Part shown: positions 1-13,424 of the stretch, one piece after another
Position numbering within the stretch: position 1 is the stretch's first letter
Layout of the letters: every line of letters starts with the position of its first letter
Source of the DNA: Rhyacichthys aspro
Lineage: Eukaryota > Chordata > Actinopteri > Gobiiformes > Rhyacichthyidae
Reading direction: 5' to 3'
Length of the DNA stretch: 64,000 nt
Assembly: GCA_036850595.1 (NCBI GenBank)
Contig: CM072155.1
Coordinates: 5,999,953 to 6,063,952, forward strand
Translations under genes and position numbers: made by a program
The notes under the pieces: generated by a model
Database searches by the model: none
Told to the model about the DNA's origin: nothing
What the model saw: only the letters and a program-made list of their open reading frames with translations

Positions 1-219
1 AAAGACTGTTGCTTCTGGTTGTGCTTTGTCATCCGTGGCCAATGCAGTATAGTGGAGTTGCTGTGGGAGACATCTGCAAACAGTTCTCAGTGGCTGACAA
101 CATGACATCAATCCAGCAGCTGACGCACTAATTCAAATCACTTGAGAACACACTCTGCCGACTGCTGATACAAATGCTACTAAATTTTTATATTTCTAAT
201 GGTTTACTTTGAAATATAA

Positions 220-303
220 TCAAATAAAGGCAAAATACTGACCATTTGAAAATGATTCTCTTGACATCCATTTTCAAATGGTCAGTATTTTGCCTTCATT
301 TGA
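220..303. repeat. Near-perfect inverted repeat (35-bp arms, 14-bp loop)
   Basis: The arms 220-254 and 269-303 are reverse complements with a single mismatch (the left arm has CAAATAAAGG where the right arm predicts CAAATGAAGG). The 14-base spacer would form the loop of a long hairpin. This could be the end of a foldback/MITE element or a hairpin RNA precursor. No coding ORF overlaps it. Confidence 0.8.
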
Positions 304-3300
304 GGCAGAAATGTCAATAAACACTAAAATGTGACTTCTTATTTTGTGCCACTAGATGGAGTCATGAGCTACAGCAGTGGCCTACCTCTTACTTCTAGAG
401 TCCACTGACTTCCATTTAAATGTTTGGGAGCAGCAAACTATTTTCTTAATCCCTTAATGTCGCTCATTTTCACATGTTGCTGACATAAAAGATAACATTT
501 CAAGAAATTATAATTGACAAAAATAAAACTTTTCTTTGAAATTTGTTCTAACCCTGAGCTATGTACTGTGTCGTGGCTAATACTGCTCAAATAATGTCCG
601 TGTTCACTGTGCAGAGGCTAAAGCCATTACTAATGTTTGGTAATGCCTTGGTTTAATGAAGTGGAAAGAAAATTCATAAACAGCAACAATGTACCATCTG
701 TGCAGTGTGTAGTATACTTTGTTGTTTTATGCAAAGTAGCCATGTGCATTTTTGTGTCTTTTAATAGCACTTTGTCAAGCCTATAAACCTGGTCAGCGGA
801 AATAGAGTTTAGAGGTTAAACTCAAAACTACTTTTTGTCACTGCTCTCCCTTGGCTTATATTCATATTTATTCCGTGTAGTCTCTCATAAGGAGAGTGAC
901 TTGGATTCTCTAAGGCCTCTTTGTTTTGTCAGTATTTCTTTGATTGTGTTAGAAAAAGTGATATATTCATTGATATTTGCTGAATTTGCTGTCTGTTTCT
1001 TCAGAACAGAAAATAAAACAGTGAATTTTAATTTATTTTTAAAAGAAAGATCCTATGACAAAGTTACTTCCTGTTTGTGTACATTTGATGGTGGTTCCTT
1101 TTGTTTCTGCTCACTACTCCCCCTGCTGTTCAGCCACTTCGTGTGAAAATGGTTTGCGTTGCTAAGACTTAGCCTTTAGCATACAAAAATGTCATATTTT
1201 CTAACATGCCACCTGTCTTAATAATTTAAAAAATTAAACGTTTTATTTTTATTGCCATATGTTAAATGGATGATGCCAATTTTACAGCACAATTTGAGTG
1301 AAAGCACTAGACATGGGCATTACATTTTTTAAGGAAATCCATAACGAAGGTGAAGCCAGTAGGTCAAAGGTTGAGTTAACCTTGCAGTGCCATTCATTAT
1401 CTATGACAACAACTAACAACTAATCAATACGTCAAATGAATAACTTTTTGAATGGTAAAATCTGCATATCAGCTTGGGTCAAATTATATCACATTACATA
1501 AGCCCTTTGTTTAGTTCAGTATTGCTGGAGAATAGCATTTTAACTGAACTAGAAGCATGTGAAAGAAATGGTTTGATACAACCTCACAGCAGCCCTGAAG
1601 CTTCTTTTCTGATCCAACTGAAATAGTACTTGATTTTTTTTATTGTCTATGGAAAGCAAGGCAGTAAATGCACAATTTGAACAAACAAATGAAAGTGATT
1701 CCTGTCTCTGAACTGAGCTCCTCTGGGTTCCCCATCCACAAATCATCCAAACGGCTGCGGTCAGGGCTATGCAGTCAGAGTGTAATGGCAGGTCGATACT
1801 TCCCTCCTGCTCTGCACATATTCCTGAATTGAACATGAACACAGGCTTCCAATGTAGATACAATTCAAGCAGTCACCAAGAAGTCTCGGTAAAATACAAA
1901 AGCCACAGTACAATTTCAAATGCCAAAACACAAAGCTGCAAAGTCAATTTATTGGTTTATTGATCTGAGTTTCAACCATTATTGCTGGTGGGTAAACAAC
2001 AGGATCCTCTTTTATGAGGCTAAATAACTGTGGTTACTAACACTGTGTAACAAATGTTTTTGCATGCCTGCTGTTCACAGTGCCCCCGGTACCAAGAGAA
2101 GAGCCGCATGTGTATGATATATCAAAGATGTATTGTCATGTCAATGCTTTTGTATTCCATCTACCAGGCATCTAAACTCTGTATGGCATTTATTAAGCCA
2201 ATTCCATGGAGCTCTGCACCAGATAAGCTAATTGTGGCTAACCCCACTGTCATGTGCTGACTTCACAGTTTTATTCTTCAAAAGGGTGAATAAAACAGAG
2301 CATCTGTCTTTGAGTAGGAGAACAATTCTCTGAACAATCTGTTGGGCCCTTCCTCATCTGGTACTTAAATACTAATACTTAAATTCTTAAATTTCTGCTA
2401 TCAACTATATAAGAATTTTAAATTTCCATAAAAAATATTGAATATGACATACCAAAAAAACAAACAAACAAACAAAAAAACACATTTCATTAAGCTTTCA
2501 AAAATCACAAACCCTAACCTCTCTGAGACAGTTTTCCGAGGTGGCAAATAGACCATGTCAATCTGGAATAAATCACCAGAGTGATATATCTCCCCTCTGT
2601 TGCCAAATAAACACAAGGAAGGCACAGCTACAAACTGGACCAGACAGTGCTGCTGTGTAATGCGTCAGCTATTAGCACCATGACTCGGCAGGATGCCTGC
2701 GGTGATAGCATTTTGTCGGCGAAGGTCTTCCTGCTATTCATGCTTTATATACACCAAGAAAAGAGCCTGGTGACTGATTTCCGAAGCCTTCCTCTTACTC
2801 TGGGATTAAAACTGCACAAATGGAAGCATCAGATCTGTGGAAACATCCCAGCCTACCAACAATCGGATTACGACTGTAACATGGATCAGCTCACGATGGC
2901 CACGTTTAGGTGAATTATTAAGTGCCCCATAATTGATAGTATAGTCCAGCACATGCAATTTTTATAATGCCTTCTTCTGCCTTCTGTTTGGTGACCTTAG
3001 ATCTCTGCTGAAAGTACTTTCTATCTCCAAATGACTTCCCCACTCAGATATGATGACTCATAATGGCCTGCTTTATCTAATTGTGACCCTATCTAATCTT
3101 TTTTCAAAATCACAACTTATTATTACTATCAGAATATCCTCCAAAGGCCACAGAGGTAAATAAGAATCACCTCGAAAGGTTTAATTGCAATGTTTCCCGT
3201 GCCACAGAGGCTCTCACAGACAGTTTGCTCCCAGGGCGCTCCATAATTTAGCGAAGAAATATCATGCAAAAATAATGCCACCCTAAAATTAGCTTTGTAT

Positions 3301-3699
3301 GCACCTGCCTAAATGCAACCTGAATGCAACAACCACACAACAACACAACAACCTACCTCCTAAAACGCTCTGTCTTCTTGGTAATAGTAAAAAATAGTTT
3401 CATTATCACATTCTAAATTTATACTTTCAAGGGCATTGCAATAGGGTTGGCATGCAGGGCAATTTTCTAGAGCCCCCAAGCAGTAAGAGGCCCCAAACAC
3501 AGCTGATTCTGGAATATTTAGATTTGTATTTGTGTAATACACACTGTTTCTAAAATAATTTCTCTTATATGAGAATGAGTGTGTCAGGGGGCCCTCGGTA
3601 CCTTTCGGACTGGGATCTCCAGAAGCGTGACTAAAGAATTTCTTAATTTAATGTAAAAAGGTCTAATTGTATTTTGCCCTTTGAGTTTTGGCCTTATCA

Positions 3700-3970
3700 A
3701 ACATAGGACAGCACAATATATATCGCAAATGTATCGTTATCGCAATATTATAGATTGCAAAGAATGACTTGTATTGCAATAACAAACGAATTAAGTTCTA
3801 CGTCAGACATGTTTAGTCTTTTTAGTCCTAGTTTAGTCTTTAATATTGAGTTAGCCTCTGCTTTGTTTTTTTGCTTTAATTTCTTAATCAGGTAAAAAAA
3901 AAAGAATCTTTTTTTTCAAATATCACAGCTCATACTGTTATCACAATATTCAAAATAGCTATCCCATATT
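3700..3970. mobile_element. Degenerate hAT-like nonautonomous element fragment
   Basis: This AT-rich block contains phrases such as CAGCACAATATATATCGC and repeated ATCGCAATATT/TATCACAATATT. The same phrases recur at 19.68-20.11 kb and, more weakly, at 31.56-31.83 kb. The 20.1-kb copy ends in ATTGTGCAGCCCTG, typical of widespread fish hAT-related elements. Boundaries are approximate and no coding capacity remains. Confidence 0.4.
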
Positions 3971-4682
3971 GCATGTTTTTATATTACCTAATTTCAATTT
4001 CATTTCATATGGCAATCTAAGGATCTAAAAATAGTGGCAGAGGGGTGCATTTGGAAATGAAAATTAGAGCAGTGACATAATTTCTGCGTTTAAACTCAGC
4101 ATTAACCAGAAGACTGTACTATTTACACTAAACTATGAGCAGGTGCCGTCCACTTCAGCCCAGCTCCATTACCTCACACCAACATCCACAAGCACACACC
4201 AGCTTGCCCACCAAAGCAGAAAAGCTGCATGTTGGAGCCAAGCACACCACGCTGCCCTCGTGTTTTACCCCGTACCGTTACATACTGTCCCTCCGTATTG
4301 ACTGTCACAATTCTTTCTTGTTCATTATTCTCTCGGATGCACCGCGAAGGCTCAAGGACAAGCTGAGCCCAGGATTAAAACCCACTAGCAGCCATCGAGC
4401 AGCACCTACTGCAGCCCGAGTCAGGGGGCTCTGCTGCGATTATGCAATCATAGCAGAAATTAAGTCTTCTGACATGCCAGGCTTAACCAGCTCACGCACA
4501 GGGCAATAAACAGCTTGGTTTGGTGCAATTGCGGTGACTTTCAGGCGAAGGAGCCACCGACGCTGCTTAGCTATCTTTCTCAAACATAAACGCCCGACAT
4601 TTTGCGTCGAGGCTCCGAGTTTCTCTTCAATGCTAAACAGAAACACATCATGCTAGGTAACATAATAGTAAAAGCAGAGGAT

Positions 4683-4840
4683 ATTATCGCTTACCCGCGC
4701 CGCCATCTTCACGGTTGGGAGAACGTAGATGCAGCTGGGGTCGGTGATTCACAGGGACAGCGGGGACAGCGGAAAGGCTCGGCAGCAGACGGCTTTATAA
4801 GCTGCGGCGCATCGGGCTCTGATTGGCTGCTGCGAGCGGA
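4683..4840 (-). promoter_or_regulatory. TATA/CCAAT promoter and possible first coding exon of a leftward gene
   Basis: On the minus strand a CCAAT motif (AGCCAATCAG, about 4818-4827) is followed by a TATA-like CTTATAAAG (about 4793-4801) and a GC-rich leader. The leader reaches ATGGCGGCGCG at about 4705, directly followed by the good splice donor GTAAGCG. This looks like a promoter with a first exon encoding only the residues Met-Ala-Ala-Arg. The rest of the gene would lie to the left, probably outside the window. I cannot name it. The surrounding 4.6-5.0 kb is locally CpG-richer than its flanks. Confidence 0.45.
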
Positions 4841-4899
4841 AACGTGCCCACGAGGCTTAGACCGTTAGCTCGCGTGCACTGCAGAGGGCTCGCACCACT

Positions 4900-7800
4900 T
4901 CTCGTTTCCCTTTGATGCTCCACCGACTGAGAGCCTCACGTGGCCATGTGTTCGCGGTGCATTCAATGACTGAGCCGTGCTTCTACTACTGGGCCGCGTT
5001 AGCACCACGGACAGCGGCAACACTAGCCTCCAAAAGCCACTGTGTAATGCTTGTCCTGTCTGAAAGAATGACATTAAACAGTTTTATATTATAAGGAGTC
5101 TTCTGTTCATGTCATGTCCACCACAGCTATTCATCAGCTATTTGTCAAATTCCATCCCTCGAGTTAATCCATCACATATTCATGTCCGACTGTAACAGTA
5201 GAGAGTGGGAACCAAGTTACGTGAACATAAATTAGATGGAGCCTACCTTCTAAATGTATTTTCTTCTAAAAATGCAATTTTTTATTCCTAAAATACTGGA
5301 GAGTTTATTATTCAATTTATTATGCAATCTATAATTTTTTTCTATATTGTATTAAGCAAAGATAGATTTTAAACAGAAAGCATAGACGGAACATGTACCC
5401 TTTGCTGCCTTCATGTGGCCACACGCCTATTTTTACAACATAAACATTTTTTTAGGCTGATGATTTTTACTTAGACAGCTGCATTGGTAAAAACTAAAAT
5501 AATAATTTTTAAAAAGCTGATTTAAATGTATAAAGCTTACTTTATGATTGTTGGTATCGAGAGCATTTACCTGTACACCTATTTATTTTATTTATTCAGT
5601 TTGTACCAATATGGTTGCTTTTTTCAGAGCAAAAACGTATTTTATTCTTATTTATTATTTCAATAAGCCATTAGTCTTTAGATGTAGTGAAGAGTACTAA
5701 CACCTGGCAAAAACAAGACAAATTGACACAGCAACTGTAAAGTCTTTTTTTTATATAAAGTACCTGTAACCGTAGATCAAATATTCTTATATCTCACATA
5801 CATATTCATACATCCACATGACAGACTGCAGCATTAGCACTCTAGTAACACTAGTAGCCTTGACTTTTGTTCAACAAAGTTTCTGGTTTACACATGATTC
5901 ACACATGAAAAAGAAGGAAAACTGTAATCACTTCATCATCATTATCATAAGCTTCATATGTTACACAATAGTTTTGTCTTGTACATGTTGCAAGATAAAA
6001 TATGGCACATAGTTTTGAGGTGATAAATGATGAGAGTCATGGAGTCAGAGTGGTTTTAACCTCCTTTGATCAGTCTTTTTTCTTCCAGGTTAATGTCCCT
6101 GCCAAAGTTAAACCACAGCAGGAGGAAGCAAAGCCGATTTAAAGTGTCAAGTTTGGCTCATCATCAGTTCTTTGTTTCACAGATAAATACTTTCTCTTTC
6201 CAAACTCGACATCATATGGTACTGACTCAAATTAAAATAGTCCGGATGTGAGGGTGGCATCAAGTTTTGTATAAAAGGGTCATAGAATCGAACCTTGTGA
6301 ATTCACGTAGAGTAACAGTCACTTATTTTCACATTCAGGATAGTTTCTGATAAATGAGATGATACATGTCAATGCATTGGACTACAGTTAAATACAACTC
6401 AAGATTAATACTGTCTACTTTAGTTTGTCACATTTTCAAGTTCGTTTTTCTCTGTGGGTTGTATGGGGTACTAAACCCTCCTAGACAAGACCATAGTTGG
6501 TTATACTGCACACAGCAGTTTAAAAGTATTTCAAATACCAAATCCCAGCGGAAACAAATTAGTTAAATGTTACTTACATTGCAATTTTGCAACATAAACA
6601 AGATATTATCCAAATGAAACCACTGGACTACAAAAGGAAAATTGTATCTAGGAAAGTGAACCTTATAGTATCAAATACTCTCAGTATTGATTACTTTTTA
6701 CATGTATCAAGTAATAGTGTTTCCTTGGTTAACTTGCTTTCTGATATCCCTAAGTAAAACAAATAGATAATTTAGTATCTATGTACCCCATAAAACCCCT
6801 CTTAAAGAACAAATAAAGCTGAATTGAAATCTGTTGTTGAGTTATGTATTTCACAAAACAAAAACAAAAAAAACATTGCTCAGCTGTTCTCTGTTCTCGC
6901 TACTTGTCCTCGGTTCAACCCATTAACTGCTCATGGGTTCACTGTGTATGCATATTTGTCTTGTGAGGTCTGGCTCTTGATCAAGGCTACATCTAATTTT
7001 ACAGCATGGTACCCATCATTTAGCACAAATGCCTCATTATCACCTCCATTGTGGAGCCATCCTCTGGAAAAACAGGCATGACATTCTGGTTATGTTTTTC
7101 ACATGGGTTTATGTAAAAAGGAAACCTTTTAATTTGTGTTGCATCAGCAATCAGCAGAGTTTTCAAACTAAAAAGTTGCTAACAAGAATGCTGATCAGCT
7201 TTGGCTGATTTCAATTTTGGTGTACAATTTACAAAGTGACAACTTATAGATATATGGAAAAATTCACAAGCTTTCCATGTTCCATTAGAAGTCTTTCCTT
7301 TACTTGATGAAGCAACACTGTGGAAAAGTTCAGTCACAGTTCTTTTAAAGTCTTTTTGTTCAGTAGTTAGACACTTCCAGTTGGCTCATGTAGTTTATAA
7401 TATGAAATTTAGAGTCTTTAAAATGATATGGCACAGGATCTCTACCCTTGAGAAGGCAGAGCTTTACAAAAGTCCGACATGGTTCATTAGTCAGACTAAG
7501 TGATGTGACATCCTCCATAACACTATCACATTAGTTAAAAAGCCCACTTTGAGTAGTTGTGGAATCTAGTTTGTTACTTGGAAAGTTTTGTACAAGAAAG
7601 TGACAAAAGTGTTGTGGACGTCACATCACCGAGTCTGGCGTTCAGCAGTTCAGCGTGGCGACCGCTCAGTCTCTTCAGTAAGCAGCATGCTGGGAAACCT
7701 GGAGAAGCACACATGCATGTCAAACAACTTAGTGAATAAGTAAACCGTCTGTGCAGAGTCTCTGGGTGACTAGAACGCACCACACCAGAGCATGACCTGT

Positions 7801-8870
7801 TTTGTGGTTTTCCTTTGCTGTGGGGGGTGATGGTTGGAGGAAGAAGGAGGGAGAGTGGCAACACTCCAAGCAGCAGCAGAAAATCCCAGGGACATTTAAA
7901 CTCACACTGGTAGCACCTGCCCCCATGCAGTAACACCTCATATTCACCTGTCTTTTTCTGACACGTGTGACCACTTATTACCCCAAGCTTCAAAGTTCAC
8001 TCCTCATTCAATACAAGTCTTTCTTTCCAAACCCAAACTAATATACACTGCAGAAGAAAAAGTGCAGGGGAGCCATTATACGAATCCCGATTTTTAAAGA
8101 TGAAAATATTGTATTCTAATGCTAGTATTGCATTTACCCCATGTTTTTGTAAATGTAAACTGGTAAAAGCAGATTTGCTCTGTGTATTAATTTATGTAAG
8201 ATAATCAAACTACAGTTTCAATTTATGTATTCACCTTACATCGTTTTGTATTATTTAAGTATTATTCTTTTCAGCAGCTGGTGTTGGTGAGTGCAATAAG
8301 TTTAGGTAAAATACAATTAAGTAAAGCAGAATTGGCAATAAGCAGGTGGTTGTGTGCAAAATATATCTTAGTTCATGCTAAATACTTTAGTTTTCCTAAC
8401 GTAAACATGTCTGGAGGCTATCGCACATTATCCATTCCACCTTTTTTATTATGTGTTAAAATAATGATGCCTAATTTGGTTTGGTATTGTGTTTTCTGGC
8501 GTTTCGGAGTTTTTCATATCAAAAGGTATCGAAAGTCAGATAGTCCAAACATATCTTGGAATATTTTGGGCCTTAGTGGTCGTAACTGCCACCAAGCAAC
8601 AATAACATGGCAGCTAGCTTAGTTTAACATATCGATTTTCTCAAGGCCTGTCAGGTTTGTGTGCCTCATTACATTATGGAAGCCTTTTGTTTAACCCCAG
8701 AAGCTACGTGTTCTTGGTAACAAACAGCTAATTGGGTTAATCATAAACTGGTAGAAACGCCAGACAACACCACTGCCCCAGTGCTACACTGCATTAGACT
8801 AATCCACTGACCTCATCCCATTATTTTTCTGGCAGTCCTATCCATCCTACCCCCACCTCCCTCCCCGGAC
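4900..8870. other. Intergenic, no gene recognised
   Basis: AT-rich sequence with scattered short ORFs on both strands and no homology I recognise. Its right part lies just downstream of the cdk5r1 stop codon and probably contains that gene's 3'UTR. Confidence 0.5.
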
Positions 8871-8874
8871 CCTT

Positions 8875-10803
8875 TTATCGGTCAAGGCCTATGAGGAGTT
8901 TGGTCTTCTCCTCCTCTTTCTTGCTCTCGTTCTTCAGATCGGCGAACACCTGGGTGAAGAAGTGCGGGTCGGTGTTGATCTGCAGCATCTTGCCGCTCAT
9001 GCGGTTAATGATATCCAGGCAGCGGTCCCAGAAGGCCTCCTTCTCGGCCTCCACCAGGAAGGGCTTGAGCGGGTAGGAGATCTCGTTGCCCATGTAGGAG
9101 TAGGACAGGTAGAGGCAGGTGAGCAGCGAGGCTTGAAGCTCGCGCTCCGACGCCACCTCGGGGGAGACCACGTCGCGGCACAGCATGTAGAGGAAGACCA
9201 CGTTGGCCGGAGTGATGAAGCCCTGATCCTGCCAGCCCTGGAGCAGCAGGGAGCGGTCCACACTGCGCAGCCATAGCACCGGGTCGGTGGGCGAGAGACG
9301 CTTCAGGCGGTAGCATCGGCGGCACAGGAACTCACCTAAACTGCGCATCAGCTCACTGGTGGAGGCCTGGAAGGAGAATACAGTGAATTATTATCATTTT
9401 CATAAATACAGAGGACAAAGACAGCTATAAAATAAACAATTAGTAAATGCTTTTCATTCAAACAGTCATTCATTTTAACTCAGAGGTGAGATGATTCTTT
9501 GGAGCATCTCAGCACAGTTTTGTTATCAATTTTTAATATGACATTTAATATGATATTTTTAATAGACTTATAATGCTGTGTATTTACTAAAAAGATTACC
9601 GTAAACTCTGTTGAAGTTATAAGATATGAGTTGCACATTTTTTATCATGCATCTATGGCCATTTCACTTGTCTAAATGGGAAAGTAATGGGAAGCATCTT
9701 AAAAAAAACAAAAAACAAAACCTTGCTCAACTAAGGGAAAAAGGATTGCAGTGTCTGGGTGATGTGGTCGACTGGATGCTATAAAAAACTACATGGACCA
9801 TCCCCTGCACAATGTAATCACATACAGCAGATACAAATATGAACCCTTCAGCCGCCACTATGTAATTTTGGCCTTCTCTGATGAATAATTACAATGCAAA
9901 TACATTGTATATTATTATGCATCGTGGCTTTAAATAGGTGGTCTACCGATGAGTGTTCTCAAAATCATACGGCCAGATGATGATGACATGAAACCTGAAA
10001 GTGTCAGAAGTACATGACTGTGACTGTAGAATAATACAGGAGTTAATTAGATGGCTATGCAAACAAAAGTGTGCTATAAACTTACACCAAGCTCTTTTTG
10101 CCTCATTAGGCCCTTGGATTTTTAATACGCACTCTATTGTTATTTTTTAATTCCTCAACACTCTCTGAATCCACCTGTTGTTGACCATAGCTGAATGTAT
10201 TATTTCTCATTAGTGTTAGAAACGTTAAAGAAAATAGAAGAAAAACACAAAAAGGAGTTAAACAAAACAAAATAACTTAAATTTTACCTGCACTATGACC
10301 CGTTTGGGCGTGCCGGCTGCTGTAGAAGGCTGGAGCCCCGAGCCTGTGAGGGAGTTCTTCTTACCAACAACCGTGGTGACATTGGCCAGGGTCTTTGAGG
10401 TGGGTAAGTGGGAGGAGGTAGTGGTTGTGGCGCCTGAGGGGTCCTGGCCCGATGTGTACGACGAAAGGTTAGCACAAGACTGAGACTTCTTGAGCTTCAG
10501 ACTGTTGGAAGCCGAATTGCCAGCGGCTCCAGCGTGGCCTTCCGGGGAACTACATTTCCCACCGTCCCCTACCTCTGACTGGAGCTTTTTAGAACCCTTC
10601 CTCTTTGCTGATACTGCCACAATGCGCTTCCACGGCAACACGTTAATGATCGACGGGCGTTTGAGGGATTTGGCAGCGGCCGCGGCGGCGTCCTTGGCAT
10701 TTTTGCTGTTCTGGACGGCTGTGTAGTGGCCCACCGTAGCCGGGCCGTCCTCAAACAGGGCGGCCTTGCGGTAGCTGGGCGACAATGATAGTACGGTACC
10801 CAT
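8875..10803 (-). CDS. cdk5r1: Cdk5 regulatory subunit 1 (p35), two coding exons
   Basis: p35 is the neuronal, membrane-anchored activator of cyclin-dependent kinase 5 and acts in neuronal migration and synapses. Coding exons are 10803-10288 (172 codons, starts MGTVLSLSPSYRKAALFEDG) and 9366-8875 (ends in LIGLDR, TAA). The 921-bp intron is phase 0 with donor CAG|GTAAAA and acceptor CTTCCAG. The 335-aa product compares with 307 in human. Gly2 fits the p35 N-myristoylation signal. LPWKRIVAVSAK is the conserved basic segment, and exon 2 carries the cyclin-box-like Cdk5-binding fold with LLQGWQDQGFITPANVVF and YSYMGNEISYPLKPF. Extra Ala-, Ser- and Thr-rich stretches lie in the middle. The calpain-cleavage area reads CANLSSYTSG, so the Phe at the mammalian cut site is not obvious. 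Whether this is the a or b teleost copy cannot be decided here. Confidence 0.96.
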
Positions 10804-13092
10804 GATGATTAGCAGAGGAGTGTAGGTCAGTCAACTAAAACACTTTGGATTAGAGCGACAAGTATTACTTCTGGGAGGGAATCTGTGAGTGAAAACAGAA
10901 TAGAAATACAGATTTGAGCAACTTAAACTTAAAACAATACAGTCATATATTAGTTGTTTTTTTTTAAATTCTGTATTCATTAAGTGTGAGGACTCATTTT
11001 TCCTAATATTAAACTATGACCATGTTAAAGCACGATTTTCTCCATCTAGTAATTGTTGATTTTTTTCTGTTGTGTGATCTACAAATAAGTGATATTTTGG
11101 GATTTTTGAAGCAAGGTTGTATGTGGCATTTTTTGTGTCAACCAAAATATTCTGGACTTTTTTTTTTTTTCGATTTTTTGGGGGATCTTTTTGCCTTCAT
11201 CTGACAGTCAGTGTAGTAGACAGGAAACAGGGTGGAAGAAAGGGGAATGACATTGGCAAAATGAGACGATTCTTTTGGTCTTTTGAAATATCTGTCACCT
11301 TAAAAAAAAGTTTGGCAAAGCATACGTGAGTGAATCCCACAGAAGTACTCTCCCACATCAACTACAAGGTCCCCTTTCTTTGTTCAAAGTGTTTTTCTCT
11401 GACACTGCAGACCATTTGTATAGACTATCTGCACACATACAGAAATCTAACTGTACTTTACTACACACTTCATACAACCCTACGTTAAAAATCCCAGAAA
11501 ACTGCTTAACATTACAACAAAACATCAGATGTCAGGTGTTTTTGCTACTTGATAATTTGCCTGACAGCTGTGGTATTTAAACCCATGTCAACACAGCACT
11601 CACTGCTGCCACTTATTTCCATGTGGTGTTACTTTTGCCTCTATTACAGTGAAACAAAATAATTTCTAAGGTTACATCCTAAGTAATGCAGAATTCATTT
11701 TAAATTGCCTTTGTTGATGTCATTTGTCCATTTTAGAGACATGAATGAATGAGCAGTCTGTTACTGTAATTCACGTGCCAAACTTAACTAACTACAGCAA
11801 GAGTGTTATTTTTTTGTTATTTTCAAGCTTAATCTCTAATCTTTTTTCGATAATCACTGATTTATTAGTAATGTTTTGCCTCTGTGGGTCATTGTCACTT
11901 TCACTTTTTTCAGGGAGGTTTAGAATTTGAGAAGATGTGAAAAAGCTTTCATATTCTCATACTGCATCTTGTTGACTCATAACTAAATAACTATTCAAAA
12001 CTGAAATGATGTTGCTTGTCTGTTTTGTAACATTTCTGTGCCTGACACTATGTATGCAATTTCTTTCTTGCATGATGCATACATTTTCGTTGAGAGCTTG
12101 TAGTGAGGTATTGTAAACCCACACTTAAAAACACACCGACAATCAACATTTCTGAACTTTTTGGCACCAAAAGTCAACCACTCACTCGACCAGCTCACGT
12201 ACACTTCCTTCACAATTATTCTTTGACGTAAATGTATGTTATAAATATAGCTACACTGCTTGTTTCTTAATAACCTCACCTGACAATTGTTTTTCTTCGA
12301 ACCCCGATCAAAGTGTAGTTTGTTTTAGTAACCTATCTGCACTCCAAAGCTAAACACCTCTTCATGAACTAGTACATCTGCTCAATAACATAATAACAGA
12401 CAGAGAATACAAAAGGCTTGCAGGATTTTGTAGTTGATACAAATATGGATTTATATCGTTTATGTGTTTTAGCAGATAAAAGATGTAAAATATGAAACAT
12501 ATTTGTGACTGATTTGTGATTGTCAATGTCCTACATCAAACCCTCCCTATCTCATCAGGTTAGCCTCCATGCAACAGCATAGCTTTGTGCCTTGATTTAG
12601 AAAAACGCCTGTTTTGTCGCTGTGCTATGGTGCATGTAGCATTTACAGTATGCACAGAGGGTCACGTCATGCTACCAGGCCACTCTGGTGTCCGTTACGA
12701 TTATATAAGAAGCTAGCTAAGGCCACAGAAAGGCACGAGAAGGAGATGTGCGCAAGCATCCATCTTAGCTTCAAAATGGAAGCCTTGAAAACACCCCCTC
12801 CAACTCCAACAGCTCCACGAAGGCTTTAAGAGCATGAGCTGACAGGCCTACACCACCCATGCGCCCCAGTGTATTAGGGACTATTTCATTTGGTAAAAAA
12901 TAATAATAATGAAAAAACACAATTAAAAACCTGTATAAGGGAGTATACCATACCTGTTAAAAGGTAGTGGTAGTACCTATTTTGTATTCTTTAGAATGCA
13001 AAGGTACAAAATGGCTTCAAACGTAAATGAATCCGCCTTGTTTTCCTACCTTATAGTTAACCAGCTCTTGTGGTTGGCGCCATGTATCACAC
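10804..13092. other. Probable 5'UTR intron of cdk5r1
   Basis: No coding sequence is recognised. Several short ORFs exist but lack homology or splice support. If the 5'UTR exon at 13.1-13.4 kb is correct, this is intron, with its acceptor shortly upstream of the cdk5r1 ATG, for example the TTTTAG or CTCCCAG near 10.84-10.88 kb on the minus strand. Confidence 0.35.
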
Positions 13093-13424
13093 CTTGACCC
13101 CCACCCGTTGCTGCGGAGCAATTGAGAAAGGAATGCGACGGCTTGCCTCCCCTCTCCTGTCCAGAAAAACCCTCCTGTCCCCAAAGAATACCCCGATAGG
13201 CTACAGCAGGGCCACCGGATGCCCGCCTGGATGGCTACTGTGCAGGTGTTTCGAGAATAAAGTCAGAAAAAGTCTCTCGGCCGTCGTTGAGAGCAAGAAG
13301 AACACAAAGCGGATGAGAAATGTGTTGCTCTCCTTCGGTCGCTTCGAGTGGGGAGATGTCTTCCATTGAGAAACGAAAATCAATGCGGTCACTGTTACTG
13401 ATGCCTGCTGCGAAAGGCTGTAAC
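13093..13424 (-). other. Candidate 5'UTR exon of cdk5r1
   Basis: On the minus strand the segment begins after the acceptor TTTATTTCAG and ends at the donor GTCAAG|GTGTGA. It is GC- and CpG-richer than its flanks. It has no long ORF that fits a known protein. It lies between the CpG promoter at 13.5-13.8 kb and the p35 start codon, so a spliced leader is the simplest reading. This is inference. Confidence 0.35.

Larger units (their letters stand above)
1..4600. other. Non-coding stretch, no gene recognised
   Basis: Apart from the hairpin at 220-303 and repeat debris near 3.7-4.0 kb, I see only short unconserved ORFs here. If the promoter and exon at 4.68-4.84 kb are real, this is probably the first intron of that leftward gene, which would continue beyond the window edge. 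A minus-strand segment near 2517-2610 has an acceptor-like and a donor-like boundary, but its translation resembles no family I know. Confidence 0.5.

Noticed and set aside
2401..2625. Minus-strand ORF with an acceptor-like CAACAG and donor-like AGAGAG|GTTAGG
   Set aside because: The translation matches no family I know in either plausible frame, and neither neighbouring exon could be found.
8962..9325. Long ORFs in other frames over the cdk5r1 second exon
   Set aside because: They are shadows caused by high GC content of the real exon; the p35 frame is conserved.
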